This document shows, piece by piece, positions 43,401 through 50,586 of a stretch of 64,000 nucleotides of DNA (within the stretch, counting starts at the first letter, position 1; each line of letters begins with the position of its first letter). The DNA lies in contig NZ_JAHBGF010000036.1 in the NCBI RefSeq assembly GCF_018390695.1, forward strand, positions 124,001 to 188,000, read 5' to 3'. Origin of the DNA: Ancylobacter sonchi (lineage in GTDB: Bacteria; Pseudomonadota; Alphaproteobacteria; Rhizobiales; Xanthobacteraceae). The notes below the pieces were generated by a model. The model saw only the letters and a list, made by a program, of their open reading frames with translations. It searched no databases and had not been told where the DNA came from. The position numbers and the translations under genes are program-made.

Positions 43401-43596
43401 CGAGGAAATCCGGCGCAAGTACCGCCGCGACCTCGAGTTCCGCGACACGGTGGACCGCTACATCGTGGAGTTCGAGCGGCTGATCGAGCAGATCTCGCGC
43501 GACGAGCGGGGGCAGGCGCTGACCAACACCTACCTCACCTCGGATACCGGCAAGGTGTACACGCTCCTCGCCCATGCCGCCGGCCGCTTCGACTGA
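37495..43596 (+). CDS. gpr: Growth Pole Ring (GPR/RgsE-like) giant coiled-coil membrane protein
   Basis: 2033 residues from the ATG at 37495 (RBS GGAGG). An acidic unstructured N-terminus (1-180) precedes two transmembrane helices (about 187-208 and 224-246). A helical region of about 1500 residues follows, rich in D/E/R/T/S heptads (TDEIGDRLMRTASELADVVTSR and similar). It contains eight 33-residue tandem repeats at 1200-1463, each beginning LDGRGEA-like and containing AARQTAE. A Pro/Ala linker (about 1785-1915) and a conserved C-terminal domain follow (VELWERYKRGESNVFTRRL, FEEIRRKYRRDLEFRDTVDRYIVEFERL). Size, topology and apolipoprotein-like helices match Agrobacterium GPR and Sinorhizobium RgsE, which form a ring at the growing pole. 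Identification is by architecture, not alignment. Confidence 0.8.
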   Translation: MSTSTKKVHQDPAEAALSAIEEALSLDLAEEEARTGRTDPSHAAHDAADAARPETAEAADAATGEPVDLPPARDPEGPRIEVREHDDFDEEIDFGTESPLARNVDLGDFDASLSDTDDEPVANRLGPPPILDIPRPDFAEPAPVSRAAVRNEPAAAVATGPRAANDDRQSIGQLLAALQRRPSATPYYLAAGASAAWVAAGGFLASSAFRGSGLDLSQMLTSPAALAVAAGLIIPPAFFFSLAAMSRRMQEMRIVAQSMAQVAMRLAEPAAAPAPVAEAPQPVRFQSQLPSIDEEIQRNLSRAGELESLVRAEVGELERAYEANETRMRQLIERLQGEREMVLSHAEHIREAIAAAHFSFTHEVDGVSERINTTVSEAADRVTATLSDKGENITLALGRVGDTIIDALSDKGGDLIDRLQATGADVNSNLSTASDKLISTLSTQTDEISTRLSGITGELATTLTSRTDEIGDRLMRTASELADVVTSRTDEMGAKLTATTLNLTETLTTRSNDITDALVGTGTRLADEIAVRASEVNQTLKSTGDSLVLDLSVRGGEVVRKLEETGSRVADTITVRGDDLADRIADTSNRIYDTIAVRGGDLERLLGETGERVVHQITLASAGVHDTLAASVEQFGQDLAQRGGSMSQQLSLVGVEVSQSIAERSEHADRQFRENTDAALTALASRSNEVRDLLTSRIKSIEETLSVRGNELADRIGSDTALLGRQITDGLRDFDTVLQTHGSDIVERITERVETISRAMDANLSGFDDQVSAKTEQVTAALDQRLVHIEGVLDRGLEGLNETLSGRTVEFAKTLTDGAQLATDAMDKSLGTLDGFFSDRARQVTDSLTERLDAATRTLTDGANSANDAMSQSLAVLSGFFDERSRGVTEEIGQRIELVDRTLANHSRDIAEVLDVRVNRFEESVVGRLESVATSVEVRGAAMADLLGQRIGAVAGQLRGEATDIEQNLTTLIDNVSRSLADRAGDVASLFDARTEEIGRLLDERGNGLLAALEDRTVGITSEIGRTSNEMLAAIDDHRDTLAQALDRTRTGAVEDILRASEELLQTLESRSGVIVSAFEASTSERSEQLIRVSDEVLGAVEARTIGLLDAFQRSTAGAAGDMARVGDDLISNLRSQSGEAVAALQQAGGQLADELARNSATLVGDIDGRSAQLVEVLRQSSDVTSAEFLRLTEQFVRELDERGGTIVDTARQTAEFAAAELARVGEDFAVSLDGRGEAMVSAARQTAEAATSELSRVSDEFVASLDGRGEAMVQVARQTAEAASTELARLSDELVQALDGRSEAIVDAARQTTDYASAELARVSEAFLGSIDGRGEAIVGAARQTTEYAAAELARIGEELTGTLDGRGNAIVEAARQAAEFASSELVRIGEDLAGTLDGRGNAVVDAARQTAETAAAELARISEQLVSDLDGRGGAIVDAARQTAEFASTELARLSEEITTTLDGRGAGIVDAIAESGRTALAEIAATKDALHGDMVGLLDRLGDVNVQLQDVLAGSTSNLVEIENTISARLESFRSTVTNLEETSQLASGRMDEQIRELRSVATDVLQDVATLSRTFTEQAGIITDVAGALGSAHSTLDETLGGRHEALLALADTLKARTGEIDGALADYARALDDTFARAENRAAELARSIVESATSSTDAVVTQQEKLRKTVETERERTLADLHRTYEQAVGEVSELMAKAHDNFTGTADELRRSANDIQGLLETTREELKRGILALPEETEASAATLRRTVGDQIKALAELNDIVARHGRALDIDSGRNRQQAPAPAPAPARAAEPPRRTEPARVEAPRPAAARPEAPRYEPAPRPSTPAPAPRAPSPVAQPVRRPAATTQPAPAQPTPPAARPAAAPDAQSGWLSELLARADTEASAPATRAPASARPAEPRPRPPVNERPVQHTIESLDSLSVDIARMIDHEAAVELWERYKRGESNVFTRRLYTMQGQQTFEEIRRKYRRDLEFRDTVDRYIVEFERLIEQISRDERGQALTNTYLTSDTGKVYTLLAHAAGRFD
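41092..41982 (+). repeat. Tandem 99-bp coding repeat (8 full copies plus a degenerate ninth)
   Basis: Copies start at 41092, 41191, 41290, 41389, 41488, 41587, 41686 and 41785; a diverged ninth starts at 41884. Each encodes 33 residues (three hendecads) of the form LDGRGxAxVxAARQTAExAxxELxRxxxxx. The copies differ at many third positions, so the array is old and under protein-level selection. Confidence 0.9.
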
Positions 43597-43621
43597 GCGG
43601 CGACCGCATCACCGATGACGG

Positions 43622-43646
43622 AACGGGCGCCCTCGTGGCGCCCGTT
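43622..43646 (+). terminator. Stem-loop terminator of the GPR gene
   Basis: AACGGGCGCC, loop CTCGT, GGCGCCCGTT, then GCCGTTT. The T-tract is weak. Confidence 0.65.
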
Positions 43647-43709
43647 GCCGTTTGAGGAGCGCGCCGCGTCGAAGGCGCCCCGCCGGCTCCTCCCTGCCCC
43701 GCGCCGATC

Positions 43710-44273
43710 TCAGGCCCCGCCCAGCGCGGCCGCGATCGGCACCGCGTCCCAGGCCTGCACCTCGATGAAGCGGTCATGCTGCCTTGCCGGATCGTGCCGC
43801 CAGCGCTCCCCCGGCATGCCGAAGCGGGCGACGACCTCCCTCAACTCATCCAGGGTGAATACGTGCCCATGATAGGGCCTGCGATGAGCGGCGAGGTCCG
43901 GCCGCGTGGCGATCGGCAGGCTGGCCATGCTGTCGGGATAGGTGAAGGTGAGCATCTCCGACCGGAACGCGTCGAGCGGCAGCACCAGCGAGGCCGGCCG
44001 GGACGGATCGCGACCGTCGGCGAAATCGCCGAGGAAGAAGTAGATAGGCCGCTCCAGCGGCGTGGCGCCAAGCTTGCGGCGGCGCTCCGCGATCAGCCAC
44101 TCCTCGACCGCGAGCCGCCGGGCCAGATAGTTCGCCCGAATGCTCCTTGCGCACGAGGCGCGGATCTCGTCGAGGACGCGCTCAGCCTCGACGGGCGGCA
44201 GGTCGCAGAGATTGCGTCCGGCGCCGCGCGCCGGATCGAAATTATGGGTGATCACCGCCGGGATCGACGTCAT
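43710..44273 (-). CDS. Conserved hypothetical protein
   Basis: 187 residues from the ATG at 44273; a longer start at 44303 is possible and neither has a strong ribosome binding site. I do not recognise the family. It is soluble, with no signal peptide or membrane helix. The most structured part is ANYLARRLAVEEWLIAERRRKLGATPLERPIYFFLGDFADGRD, followed by SLVLPLDAFRSEMLTFTYPDSMASLPI and YHGHVFTLDELREVVARFGMP. It lies 82 bases downstream of the Mla-type operon on the same strand and could be its last gene, but the gap leaves this open. Confidence 0.68.
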   Translation of the reverse strand: MTSIPAVITHNFDPARGAGRNLCDLPPVEAERVLDEIRASCARSIRANYLARRLAVEEWLIAERRRKLGATPLERPIYFFLGDFADGRDPSRPASLVLPLDAFRSEMLTFTYPDSMASLPIATRPDLAAHRRPYHGHVFTLDELREVVARFGMPGERWRHDPARQHDRFIEVQAWDAVPIAAALGGA

Positions 44274-44355
44274 CGCGGCCTGCCCGCAGGAACGGCACCA
44301 CATCGAAGGCGACGACAGAGCCTCTACCCGGCGCGGGGCTCCAGGGTCGACCCGC

Positions 44356-45012
44356 TCAGCGCCGGCCCGAGGCCCAGGTCACCAGCTCGATCAGCACCTG
44401 GTCGGAGGCTTCGTCCAGCGCCCGCGTCGCTTCCGGCCCGCTGGTGCCGGCCGCCGGCGCGCGGCCGGTGAACACCCGTGCCGCGACGATGCGACCGCTG
44501 GTGCCGGCGACGATGCGGGCGGAGATCTCCACCACCGCCTCGACGCCGTCATGGGTCCGCAGCCCGAAGGAGCGGATATCGGTGAGCAGCTGGTAGTCGG
44601 AGGAGACGCCGTCGCCGGCCCGCACCACCCAGCGCCCGCCGGCGCCGTTCTCGAAGGTCTCGATCAGCCGCGCCTGGAGCAGCGCCGGCAGCCGGTCGCT
44701 CCACTGCGCGTCGCCGAGATAGGTGATCTGTCCGGGCCGGGGCTCGACGACGATCTGCTGGGTATCCAGCACCTGCAGCGCCGCCGGCGTGCTTACCGCC
44801 AGCACGCCCGGCATGGAGCGCGGCGCGGTGAAGCCGCTCGGCGCCGAGAGGTCGAAGGTCGGGATCGGCTTGCTGCCGAGCAGGGACGCACAGCCACCCA
44901 GCGCCAGCGAAACGGCCAACGCCGCCGCGACGCCGCCCAGTCGACGGCGCCGTCCGTTCAGAACTCCCACGCGTAGGTCCCCACCCGTTTTTGATTCACG
45001 CCCAGCCATCAT
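44356..45012 (-). CDS. ABC-transport auxiliary lipoprotein (PqiC/ABC_trans_aux type)
   Basis: 218 residues; the first ATG (45012) shares one base with the stop of the MCE gene (TAATG), and a second ATG follows at once. A positive N-terminus and the lipobox LALGGC (Cys near residue 41) mark an outer-membrane-directed lipoprotein. The remainder has family segments (PTFDLSAPSGF, VEPRPGQITYLGDAQWSDRLPALLQARLIETFENG, SDYQLLTDIRSFGLR, AVVEISARIV). In MCE systems such lipoproteins complete the path between inner-membrane transporter and outer membrane. Last core gene of the operon. Confidence 0.88.
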   Translation of the reverse strand: MMAGRESKTGGDLRVGVLNGRRRRLGGVAAALAVSLALGGCASLLGSKPIPTFDLSAPSGFTAPRSMPGVLAVSTPAALQVLDTQQIVVEPRPGQITYLGDAQWSDRLPALLQARLIETFENGAGGRWVVRAGDGVSSDYQLLTDIRSFGLRTHDGVEAVVEISARIVAGTSGRIVAARVFTGRAPAAGTSGPEATRALDEASDQVLIELVTWASGRR

Positions 45013-46058
45013 TACCGTCCAGTGTAGCTGGGAACCGACGACCCGCCAAAGATGAACTGGCGAGGGTTGCGTTCGAGATTGCGGAAAACCCGTTCGATCT
45101 CGGAAAGCGTGCGGCGCCCGTCGGCGGCCAGCGCCTCATATTGCCTCAGGCCCGGACCGGTGAACTGGTTGAGGTTCTTGGTCAGTTCGGCGGTCCGCAC
45201 GTCGAGATTGGCCGCCAGCTTGCGCACCTCGGCGGCGGCGGCGGTGATCTCGGTGAACATGCCCTGGCCGTCCTTGCCGGAGGTCAGCCCGTTCACATTG
45301 TCGAGGATGCTGTCGACCTTGTCCGACATGGTGCCGAGCCGCGCGGTGAAGGCGTTGATGTCGTTCACCGTCGTGCGCACCTTCTCCGGATCGACCGCCT
45401 GCACCGTCTTGTCGAGATTGGCCGCCAGCACGTCGATCCGCCGCGCCGCGGCGCCGACATCGGTGATCAGCCCGTTGATGTTATCGGCATTGTTGCCCAG
45501 CACGGCGGTGAACTTGTCGACATTGTCGATCACCGTGCCGATCTTGCCTTCATTGGCGCGCAGCAGGTCGTCGACCCGGCGCACCACGTCGTCGACCCGA
45601 CCCATGATCTGCTTGGCGCCCTCCACGAGGTCCTGCATCGCGCTGGCATCGGCCTGAATGCGCGGCAGCTGCCCCTCGTCCGGCTCGCGCAGCGGCTGGG
45701 CGTTCGGCTGGCCGCCGACGAGGCCTACCGAGGCGAGGCCGGTCAGGACCTGCGCGTTCAGCTGGGCGCGGGTATCGCTCTTCACCGGCGTCGAGGGCTG
45801 CACCGCGATGGTCGCCACCACCCGGCGCGGATCCTGCGCATCCAGCCGCAGCGCCGTCACCTCACCGACCGGGATGCCGTTGAAGGTGACGCCGGAGCCG
45901 GTCTGCAACCCGCTCACCGCGCCGTTGAACACCACGTCGTAGAAGGTGCGCGGCCCGCGCGAGGCCGAGCCGTTGAACCACCAGACAAAGGCGAAGCCGG
46001 CCGCGACGACCAGAAGGGTAAACAGGCCGATGATCGTATAATTGGCACGCGTTTCCAT
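45012..46058 (-). CDS. mlaD: MCE-family lipid-binding protein (MlaD-like)
   Basis: 348 residues. An N-terminal transmembrane anchor (YTIIGLFTLLVVAAGFAFVWWF, residues 7-28) precedes one MCE domain (FYDVVFNGAVSGLQTGSGVTFNGIPVGEVTALRLD...VGLVGG, about 38-115). A long helical tail (about 130-320) follows. Single-domain MCE proteins form hexameric rings that carry phospholipids across the periplasm. The helical tail is longer than in E. coli MlaD and resembles the tails of Mce/PqiB-type needles. It lies 8 bases after the ATPase gene. Confidence 0.92.
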   Translation of the reverse strand: METRANYTIIGLFTLLVVAAGFAFVWWFNGSASRGPRTFYDVVFNGAVSGLQTGSGVTFNGIPVGEVTALRLDAQDPRRVVATIAVQPSTPVKSDTRAQLNAQVLTGLASVGLVGGQPNAQPLREPDEGQLPRIQADASAMQDLVEGAKQIMGRVDDVVRRVDDLLRANEGKIGTVIDNVDKFTAVLGNNADNINGLITDVGAAARRIDVLAANLDKTVQAVDPEKVRTTVNDINAFTARLGTMSDKVDSILDNVNGLTSGKDGQGMFTEITAAAAEVRKLAANLDVRTAELTKNLNQFTGPGLRQYEALAADGRRTLSEIERVFRNLERNPRQFIFGGSSVPSYTGR

Positions 46059-46066
46059 CGTCCGGT

Positions 46067-46909
46067 CTACCGTCCTTCGTCATAGCCGGCGCTACGGCCG
46101 TCCTGAGGGCCGATACCGGCCGCCCGCGCCCGCTTGCCGTGGAAATAGGCGTGCACCCAGGGATGATCGGATTTCAGCATCGCCTCGATCGGCCCCACCG
46201 CGATCACCTTGCCATCGGCAAGGGCGGCGATTCGGTCGCAGACGCTGTGCAGGCTGTCGAGATCGTGCGTTACCATGAATACGGTCAGCCCCAAAGTCTG
46301 CTGCAGCGTGGCGATCAGGTCGTCGAACTCGCCGGCGCCGATCGGGTCGAGACCCGAGGTCGGCTCGTCGAGGAACAGGATTTCCGGATCGAGCGCCAGC
46401 GCCCTCGCCAGCGCCACGCGCTTGATCATGCCGCCGGAGAGTTCGGACGGCATCTTCTCCAGGACGTCGGGTGGCAGCCCCACCATCTCGACCTTGGCGA
46501 GCGCCACCTCGTCCATCAGCTGCTGCGACATGGTGAGGAATTCGCGCATCGGGAACTGGATGTTCTGCTTCACCGTCAGCGAGGAGAACAGCGCTCCCTG
46601 CTGGAACAGCACGCCCCAGCGCTGCTCCAGCTTGCGGCGCTCCTCGAAGTCGAGCGCGTCGAGGTCCTGTCCGAACACCTGAACCGTGCCGGACACTTTC
46701 GGCACCAGACCGAGAATGGTGCGGGTCAGCACCGACTTGCCGCCGCCCGACGCGCCGACGAAGCCGAGGATCTCGCCGCGCCGCACATCGAGCGACAGGC
46801 CCTTCAGGATCTTGCGATCGCCGAACGCGACCACCAGGTCGCTGACATGGATGATCGGCTCGTCGGTCGGTTCGGCCTGCGGATGGCTGAGGTCGGCATC
46901 GAGTTGCAT
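46067..46909 (-). CDS. mlaF: ABC transporter ATPase (MlaF-like)
   Basis: 280 residues. Walker A GASGGGKS (about 53-60), Q-loop FQQGALF, signature ELSGGMIKRVALARAL, Walker B EILFLDEPTSGLDP and the H-loop VTHDLDS are all intact. The SGGMIKR form is typical of MlaF/Ttg2A ATPases. It powers the MlaE-type permease encoded 9 bases upstream. Together with the MCE protein and lipoprotein this forms a complete lipid trafficking module; no separate MlaB gene is needed because the permease carries an N-terminal STAS domain. Confidence 0.95.
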   Translation of the reverse strand: MQLDADLSHPQAEPTDEPIIHVSDLVVAFGDRKILKGLSLDVRRGEILGFVGASGGGKSVLTRTILGLVPKVSGTVQVFGQDLDALDFEERRKLEQRWGVLFQQGALFSSLTVKQNIQFPMREFLTMSQQLMDEVALAKVEMVGLPPDVLEKMPSELSGGMIKRVALARALALDPEILFLDEPTSGLDPIGAGEFDDLIATLQQTLGLTVFMVTHDLDSLHSVCDRIAALADGKVIAVGPIEAMLKSDHPWVHAYFHGKRARAAGIGPQDGRSAGYDEGR

Positions 46910-46918
46910 CGCCGGCCC

Positions 46919-48067
46919 CTACATGTCGATCGCGGCGAAGAACATGGCGAACAGGCCGTCCACCACGATCACCAGGAAGATCGCCTTCACCACCGAGGCC
47001 GTGGTGTGCGTACCCAGCGATTCCGACGAACCGCCGACCCGCATGCCCTCCATGCAGGCGATCAGGCCGATGATCGCCGCCATGAACGGCGCCTTGATCA
47101 TCCCGACCTCGAAGGTGTTCAGCGAGATCGCCTCGCGCAGCCGGTTGATGAAGATCTCCGGCGAGATGCCACCATAGAGCCAGGTCACCAGCCCGCCGCC
47201 GAACAGCGCGCACATCGAGCCGATGAAGGTGAGCAGCGGCACCGCGATGACCAGCGCCACCAGGCGCGGCAGCACCAATACCTCGTTGGGATCGAAGCCC
47301 ATCACCCGCAGCGCGTCGACCTCCTCGCGCATCCGCATCGCGCCGAGCTCGGCGGTAAAGGCGCTGCCCGAGCGGCCGGCCACCATGATCGAGACGATCA
47401 GCACGCCGAGCTCGCGCAGGGTGAGGATGCCCACCATGTCGACCACATAGGTGGTCGCGCCGAAGCGGCGGAAATGGAAGATGCCCTGCTGGGCGATGAT
47501 GCAGCCGATCAGGAACGTCATCAGCGCGACGATCGGCACCGCGCGCAGGCCGGTACGCTCCAGATGGAAGACCATCGACGTCCAGCGGAAGGTCTGCGGC
47601 CGCAGCATCACCCGCAGGAACGCCGCCGTCACCGCTCCGATGAAGGAGAGGAACAGCATGGCGTCCTTACCGGTGTTCACCACCGTGCGGCCGATGACGT
47701 CGAGGCCGCCCGCGATCGGGTTGAGGTGATGACGCGCCGGCGGCACCTCGTGGCAGCCCTGCGTGATCTCCTTCATCAGCGGCTGGAAGCGGCGTTCGAG
47801 CCCGACGACGCTGACTTTCGCCCCGGCCTCGCCGAGGCGACGCACCAGCCGGTCCACCATCACCGCGCCGACCGTGTCGAGGCTGCGCACGCCGGAAAGG
47901 TCGAGCCGTGCCGTCTCGGTGGCGCCGGCCCCGGCCTCGGCCAGCGCCGCATCCACCGCCCCTTCAAGGGCGGCGCTTTGCGTGGCGACCCAGCGGCCGT
48001 TCCCCACGACCACCAGCTCACGCCCGTTGCGGGCCGTGGCGAGCAGCGGTGCTTCGGCAGCTCCCAA
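46919..48067 (-). CDS. mlaE: ABC transporter permease MlaE fused to a STAS domain
   Basis: 382 residues from a TTG at 48067 with GGGGAG eight bases before it. Residues 15-105 form a STAS (MlaB-like) domain (VVVGNGRWVATQ..., ARLDLSGVRSLDTVGAVMVDRLVRRLGEAGAKVSVVGL). The MlaE permease follows with five or six helices; its hallmark is the QQGIFHFRRFGATTYVVDMVGILTLRELGVLIVSIMVAGRSGSAFTAELGAMRMREEVDALRVMGFDP segment. The fusion replaces separate MlaB and MlaE. It is the first gene of the operon, divergent from the dipeptide epimerase across 289 bases with the palindrome TATCTAGATA near 48213. Confidence 0.93.
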   Translation of the reverse strand: MGAAEAPLLATARNGRELVVVGNGRWVATQSAALEGAVDAALAEAGAGATETARLDLSGVRSLDTVGAVMVDRLVRRLGEAGAKVSVVGLERRFQPLMKEITQGCHEVPPARHHLNPIAGGLDVIGRTVVNTGKDAMLFLSFIGAVTAAFLRVMLRPQTFRWTSMVFHLERTGLRAVPIVALMTFLIGCIIAQQGIFHFRRFGATTYVVDMVGILTLRELGVLIVSIMVAGRSGSAFTAELGAMRMREEVDALRVMGFDPNEVLVLPRLVALVIAVPLLTFIGSMCALFGGGLVTWLYGGISPEIFINRLREAISLNTFEVGMIKAPFMAAIIGLIACMEGMRVGGSSESLGTHTTASVVKAIFLVIVVDGLFAMFFAAIDM

Positions 48068-48356
48068 TTCCGGCTCCCCTCATTCCACGCGGCGCATGCA
48101 AAACGGCGACGACGAATCCGGGCCGCAGCCGCAGAATCCCGCTTAACCTCTTATCCGCGCAGCGGTCCCGCTGTCGAGGGCGCGCACATCGGCGCCCACA
48201 CGATAGAGGTATCTAGATATGCGCACCTAGTGGTCGGCCGATCACTGTGCTTTCCCTGTGACGCCCTGGCGCCACATTTACCGGCACACTTGTCGCCTCG
48301 CTTCGCCCTGTACGGATTCGCGCCCGTCCCCTCCCGTTCACGTCCCCTATCGGTCC

Positions 48357-49334
48357 ATGCCCCAGCTTATCATCCGCGCCGAACGCTTCCCCATTGCCGG
48401 CCGCTTCACCATCGCCCGCGGCTCCAAGACCGAGGCGGCCGTCGTCGTGGCCGAGCTGCATGACGGTCCGCATGTCGGGCGTGGCGAATGCGTGCCCTAT
48501 CCGCGCTATGGCGAAAGCGTCGAGGCGACCGTCGCGACGCTGGAAGCGCTCGCCGACGCCGTCGCCGCCGGCCTCGACCGCGCCGCGCTGCAGGAAAAAC
48601 TGCCGCCGGGCGCCGCCCGCAACGCGCTCGACTGCGCCCTGTGGGATCTCGAGGCCAAGCGAAGCGGCCGCCGCGCCTTCGAGCTCGCCGGCCTGCCGGA
48701 ACCGCGCCCGGCCGTCACCGCCTACACGATCAGCCTCGACACGCCGGAAGCGATGGCGCAGGCCGCCCGCCTCGCCGACCGGCCGCTGCTCAAGCTCAAG
48801 CTCGGTGCGCCCGGCGATGCCGAAAGGCTGGCCGCCATCCGCGCGGCGGTGCCCGCGAGCGAACTGATCGTCGACGCCAATGAAGGCTGGCGCGCCGAGG
48901 ACCTGCCGGCGCATTTCGCCGCCTGCGCCGCCGCCGGCGTCACCTTGATCGAGCAACCCCTGCCGGCCGGTGCCGACGCCGCGCTCGCCGACATCGCCCG
49001 GACGGTGCCGGTCTGCGCCGACGAAAGCGTGCATGGCCGCGACAGCCTCGCCGGGCTGGTCGGCCGCTACGACGCGATCAACGTCAAGCTCGACAAGACC
49101 GGCGGGCTGACCGAGGCGCTCGCGCTGGCACGGGAGGCCCGCGCCAGCGGGCTCGATGTCATGGTCGGCTGCATGGTAGCGACCTCGCTCGCCATGGCGC
49201 CGGCCCTGCTGGTCGCCGGCCTCGCGCGCATCGTCGATCTCGACGGTCCGCTGCTGCTCGCCCGCGACCGCGAGCCGGCGCTGCGCTACGAAGGCAGCCT
49301 CGTCCACCCGCCGGAGCCGGAACTCTGGGGCTGA
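48357..49334 (+). CDS. Dipeptide (L-Ala-D/L-Glu) epimerase, enolase superfamily
   Basis: 325 residues from the ATG at 48357 (MPQLIIRAERFPIAGRFTIARGSKTEA). The muconate-lactonizing-type barrel is evident: ECVPYPRYGESVEATVA, LKLKLG with the general-base lysine, metal ligands in VDANEGW, IEQPL and CADES, and the second lysine in INVKLDKTGGL, then VGCM. It epimerises L-Ala-D-Glu to L-Ala-L-Glu in murein peptide recycling; related enzymes act on other dipeptides or N-acetyl-amino acids (DgcA), so exact specificity is open. Convergent with the MFS gene. Confidence 0.92.
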   Translation: MPQLIIRAERFPIAGRFTIARGSKTEAAVVVAELHDGPHVGRGECVPYPRYGESVEATVATLEALADAVAAGLDRAALQEKLPPGAARNALDCALWDLEAKRSGRRAFELAGLPEPRPAVTAYTISLDTPEAMAQAARLADRPLLKLKLGAPGDAERLAAIRAAVPASELIVDANEGWRAEDLPAHFAACAAAGVTLIEQPLPAGADAALADIARTVPVCADESVHGRDSLAGLVGRYDAINVKLDKTGGLTEALALAREARASGLDVMVGCMVATSLAMAPALLVAGLARIVDLDGPLLLARDREPALRYEGSLVHPPEPELWG

Positions 49335-49350
49335 CCAAGCCCCGGCCGGC

Positions 49351-50505
49351 TCACCCCGGCTCGCGCTCCCGCAGCCGGTGGGTAATAAGCGCCAGCAACA
49401 CACCCGCCGCCCCCAGCCCCGCCGACAGGAAGAAGGTGCCAGCGCCGATCCGCCCCCATAGCGGCCCGGCCACCAGCGTGCACAGCGCCACCCCGATGGT
49501 CACGCCCCAGGTCGCCAGCGCCTGCAGGCTGGCGCCGCGACCGGCCGGCGCATGGCGCGCCACCAGTTCCACCATGCCGAGATAGGTGCAGGCGAAGGTG
49601 CCGGCATGCAGCATCTGCAGGAGCGGCAGCAGCGCCGCCGGCGGATCGAGCCCCATGGCGGCGAAGCGGATGACGGCGCAGGCCCCGCCCAGCGCGATCA
49701 GCAGCGGCGGCCCCAGCCGCCGCGTCAGCCGGGTGCCGACATGGAACAGCGCCACCTCGGCCGCCACCCCCACCGCCCACAGCGCGCCGATGGCGCCGCC
49801 GCTCAGCCCCTTGGCCTGCCAGTGCAGCGAGGAGAAGGCGTAGAGCACGCCATGCGAGCCCTGCACCAGCGCCGCCGCGCCGAGGCCGACCAGCAGCACC
49901 GCCGGGATGCGACCGCCGACGGTCTCCCGTCGGGTACCCGGCGTGGCGGCTTCCTCCAGCGGCAGTGCCAGCAGGGCGCAGGCGAGGCATCCCGCCACGA
50001 TCAGCCAGAGCACGCCGTCGCCGGGAAACGCGCCGAGCATCGCCCCGCCGGCGATGCTGCCCCCGATGAAGCTGACCGAACCCCACAGCCGGGTGCGGCC
50101 ATAGTCGAGCCCGATGGCGCGCCGCCGCGCCACCGTATAGGCGTCGAGCACCGGCAGGGTCGGCTGCCAGAACACCGAGGCGAGGCCGAGAGCCGCCAGC
50201 ATCGTCCACGGCCCCGGCGCCGCCAGCACGGCGAGGAAGCACAGCGCCGAGGCGAGCGAATAGAGGATCACCGTCAGCCGCGGCCGGCCGGTTCGGTCGG
50301 CGACGAGGCCGCCCAGCGGCTGGGTGCACAGCCGCGCCAGCAGCGGCACCGACAGCGCCACCGCGATGAACGCCGCGTCATAGCCGCGTCCGGCCAGCCA
50401 GACCGGAAAGAACGGCAGATAGATGCCGATGCCGAAGAACAGCCCGACATAGACGCTGGCGATGATATGGCGCTGGGCGATCACGGACGGCACGACGCGC
50501 GGCAA
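49351..50505 (-). CDS. MFS transporter in the TPP-riboswitch operon
   Basis: 384 residues from a TTG at 50505; a GTG four codons later is possible. Twelve hydrophobic helices fit a major facilitator of the MFS_1-like/HcaT-type group. The loop-2 motif is GGLVADRTGRPR and DYGRTRLWGSVSFIGGSIAGG is typical of that group. It lies 81 bases after thiD on the same strand with no terminator between, so it is probably in the thiD transcript controlled by thiamin pyrophosphate. This suggests uptake of thiamin, its pyrimidine (HMP) or a salvage precursor. The link is from context only. Confidence 0.88.
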   Translation of the reverse strand: MPRVVPSVIAQRHIIASVYVGLFFGIGIYLPFFPVWLAGRGYDAAFIAVALSVPLLARLCTQPLGGLVADRTGRPRLTVILYSLASALCFLAVLAAPGPWTMLAALGLASVFWQPTLPVLDAYTVARRRAIGLDYGRTRLWGSVSFIGGSIAGGAMLGAFPGDGVLWLIVAGCLACALLALPLEEAATPGTRRETVGGRIPAVLLVGLGAAALVQGSHGVLYAFSSLHWQAKGLSGGAIGALWAVGVAAEVALFHVGTRLTRRLGPPLLIALGGACAVIRFAAMGLDPPAALLPLLQMLHAGTFACTYLGMVELVARHAPAGRGASLQALATWGVTIGVALCTLVAGPLWGRIGAGTFFLSAGLGAAGVLLALITHRLREREPG

Positions 50506-50586
50506 AACGACTCGCGCGGGATGCGCGGCCGGTGCTGCGATAGCACCGCCCGTCGCCGGTGCGAACGGCCGAGTTGCCGCTACGGC

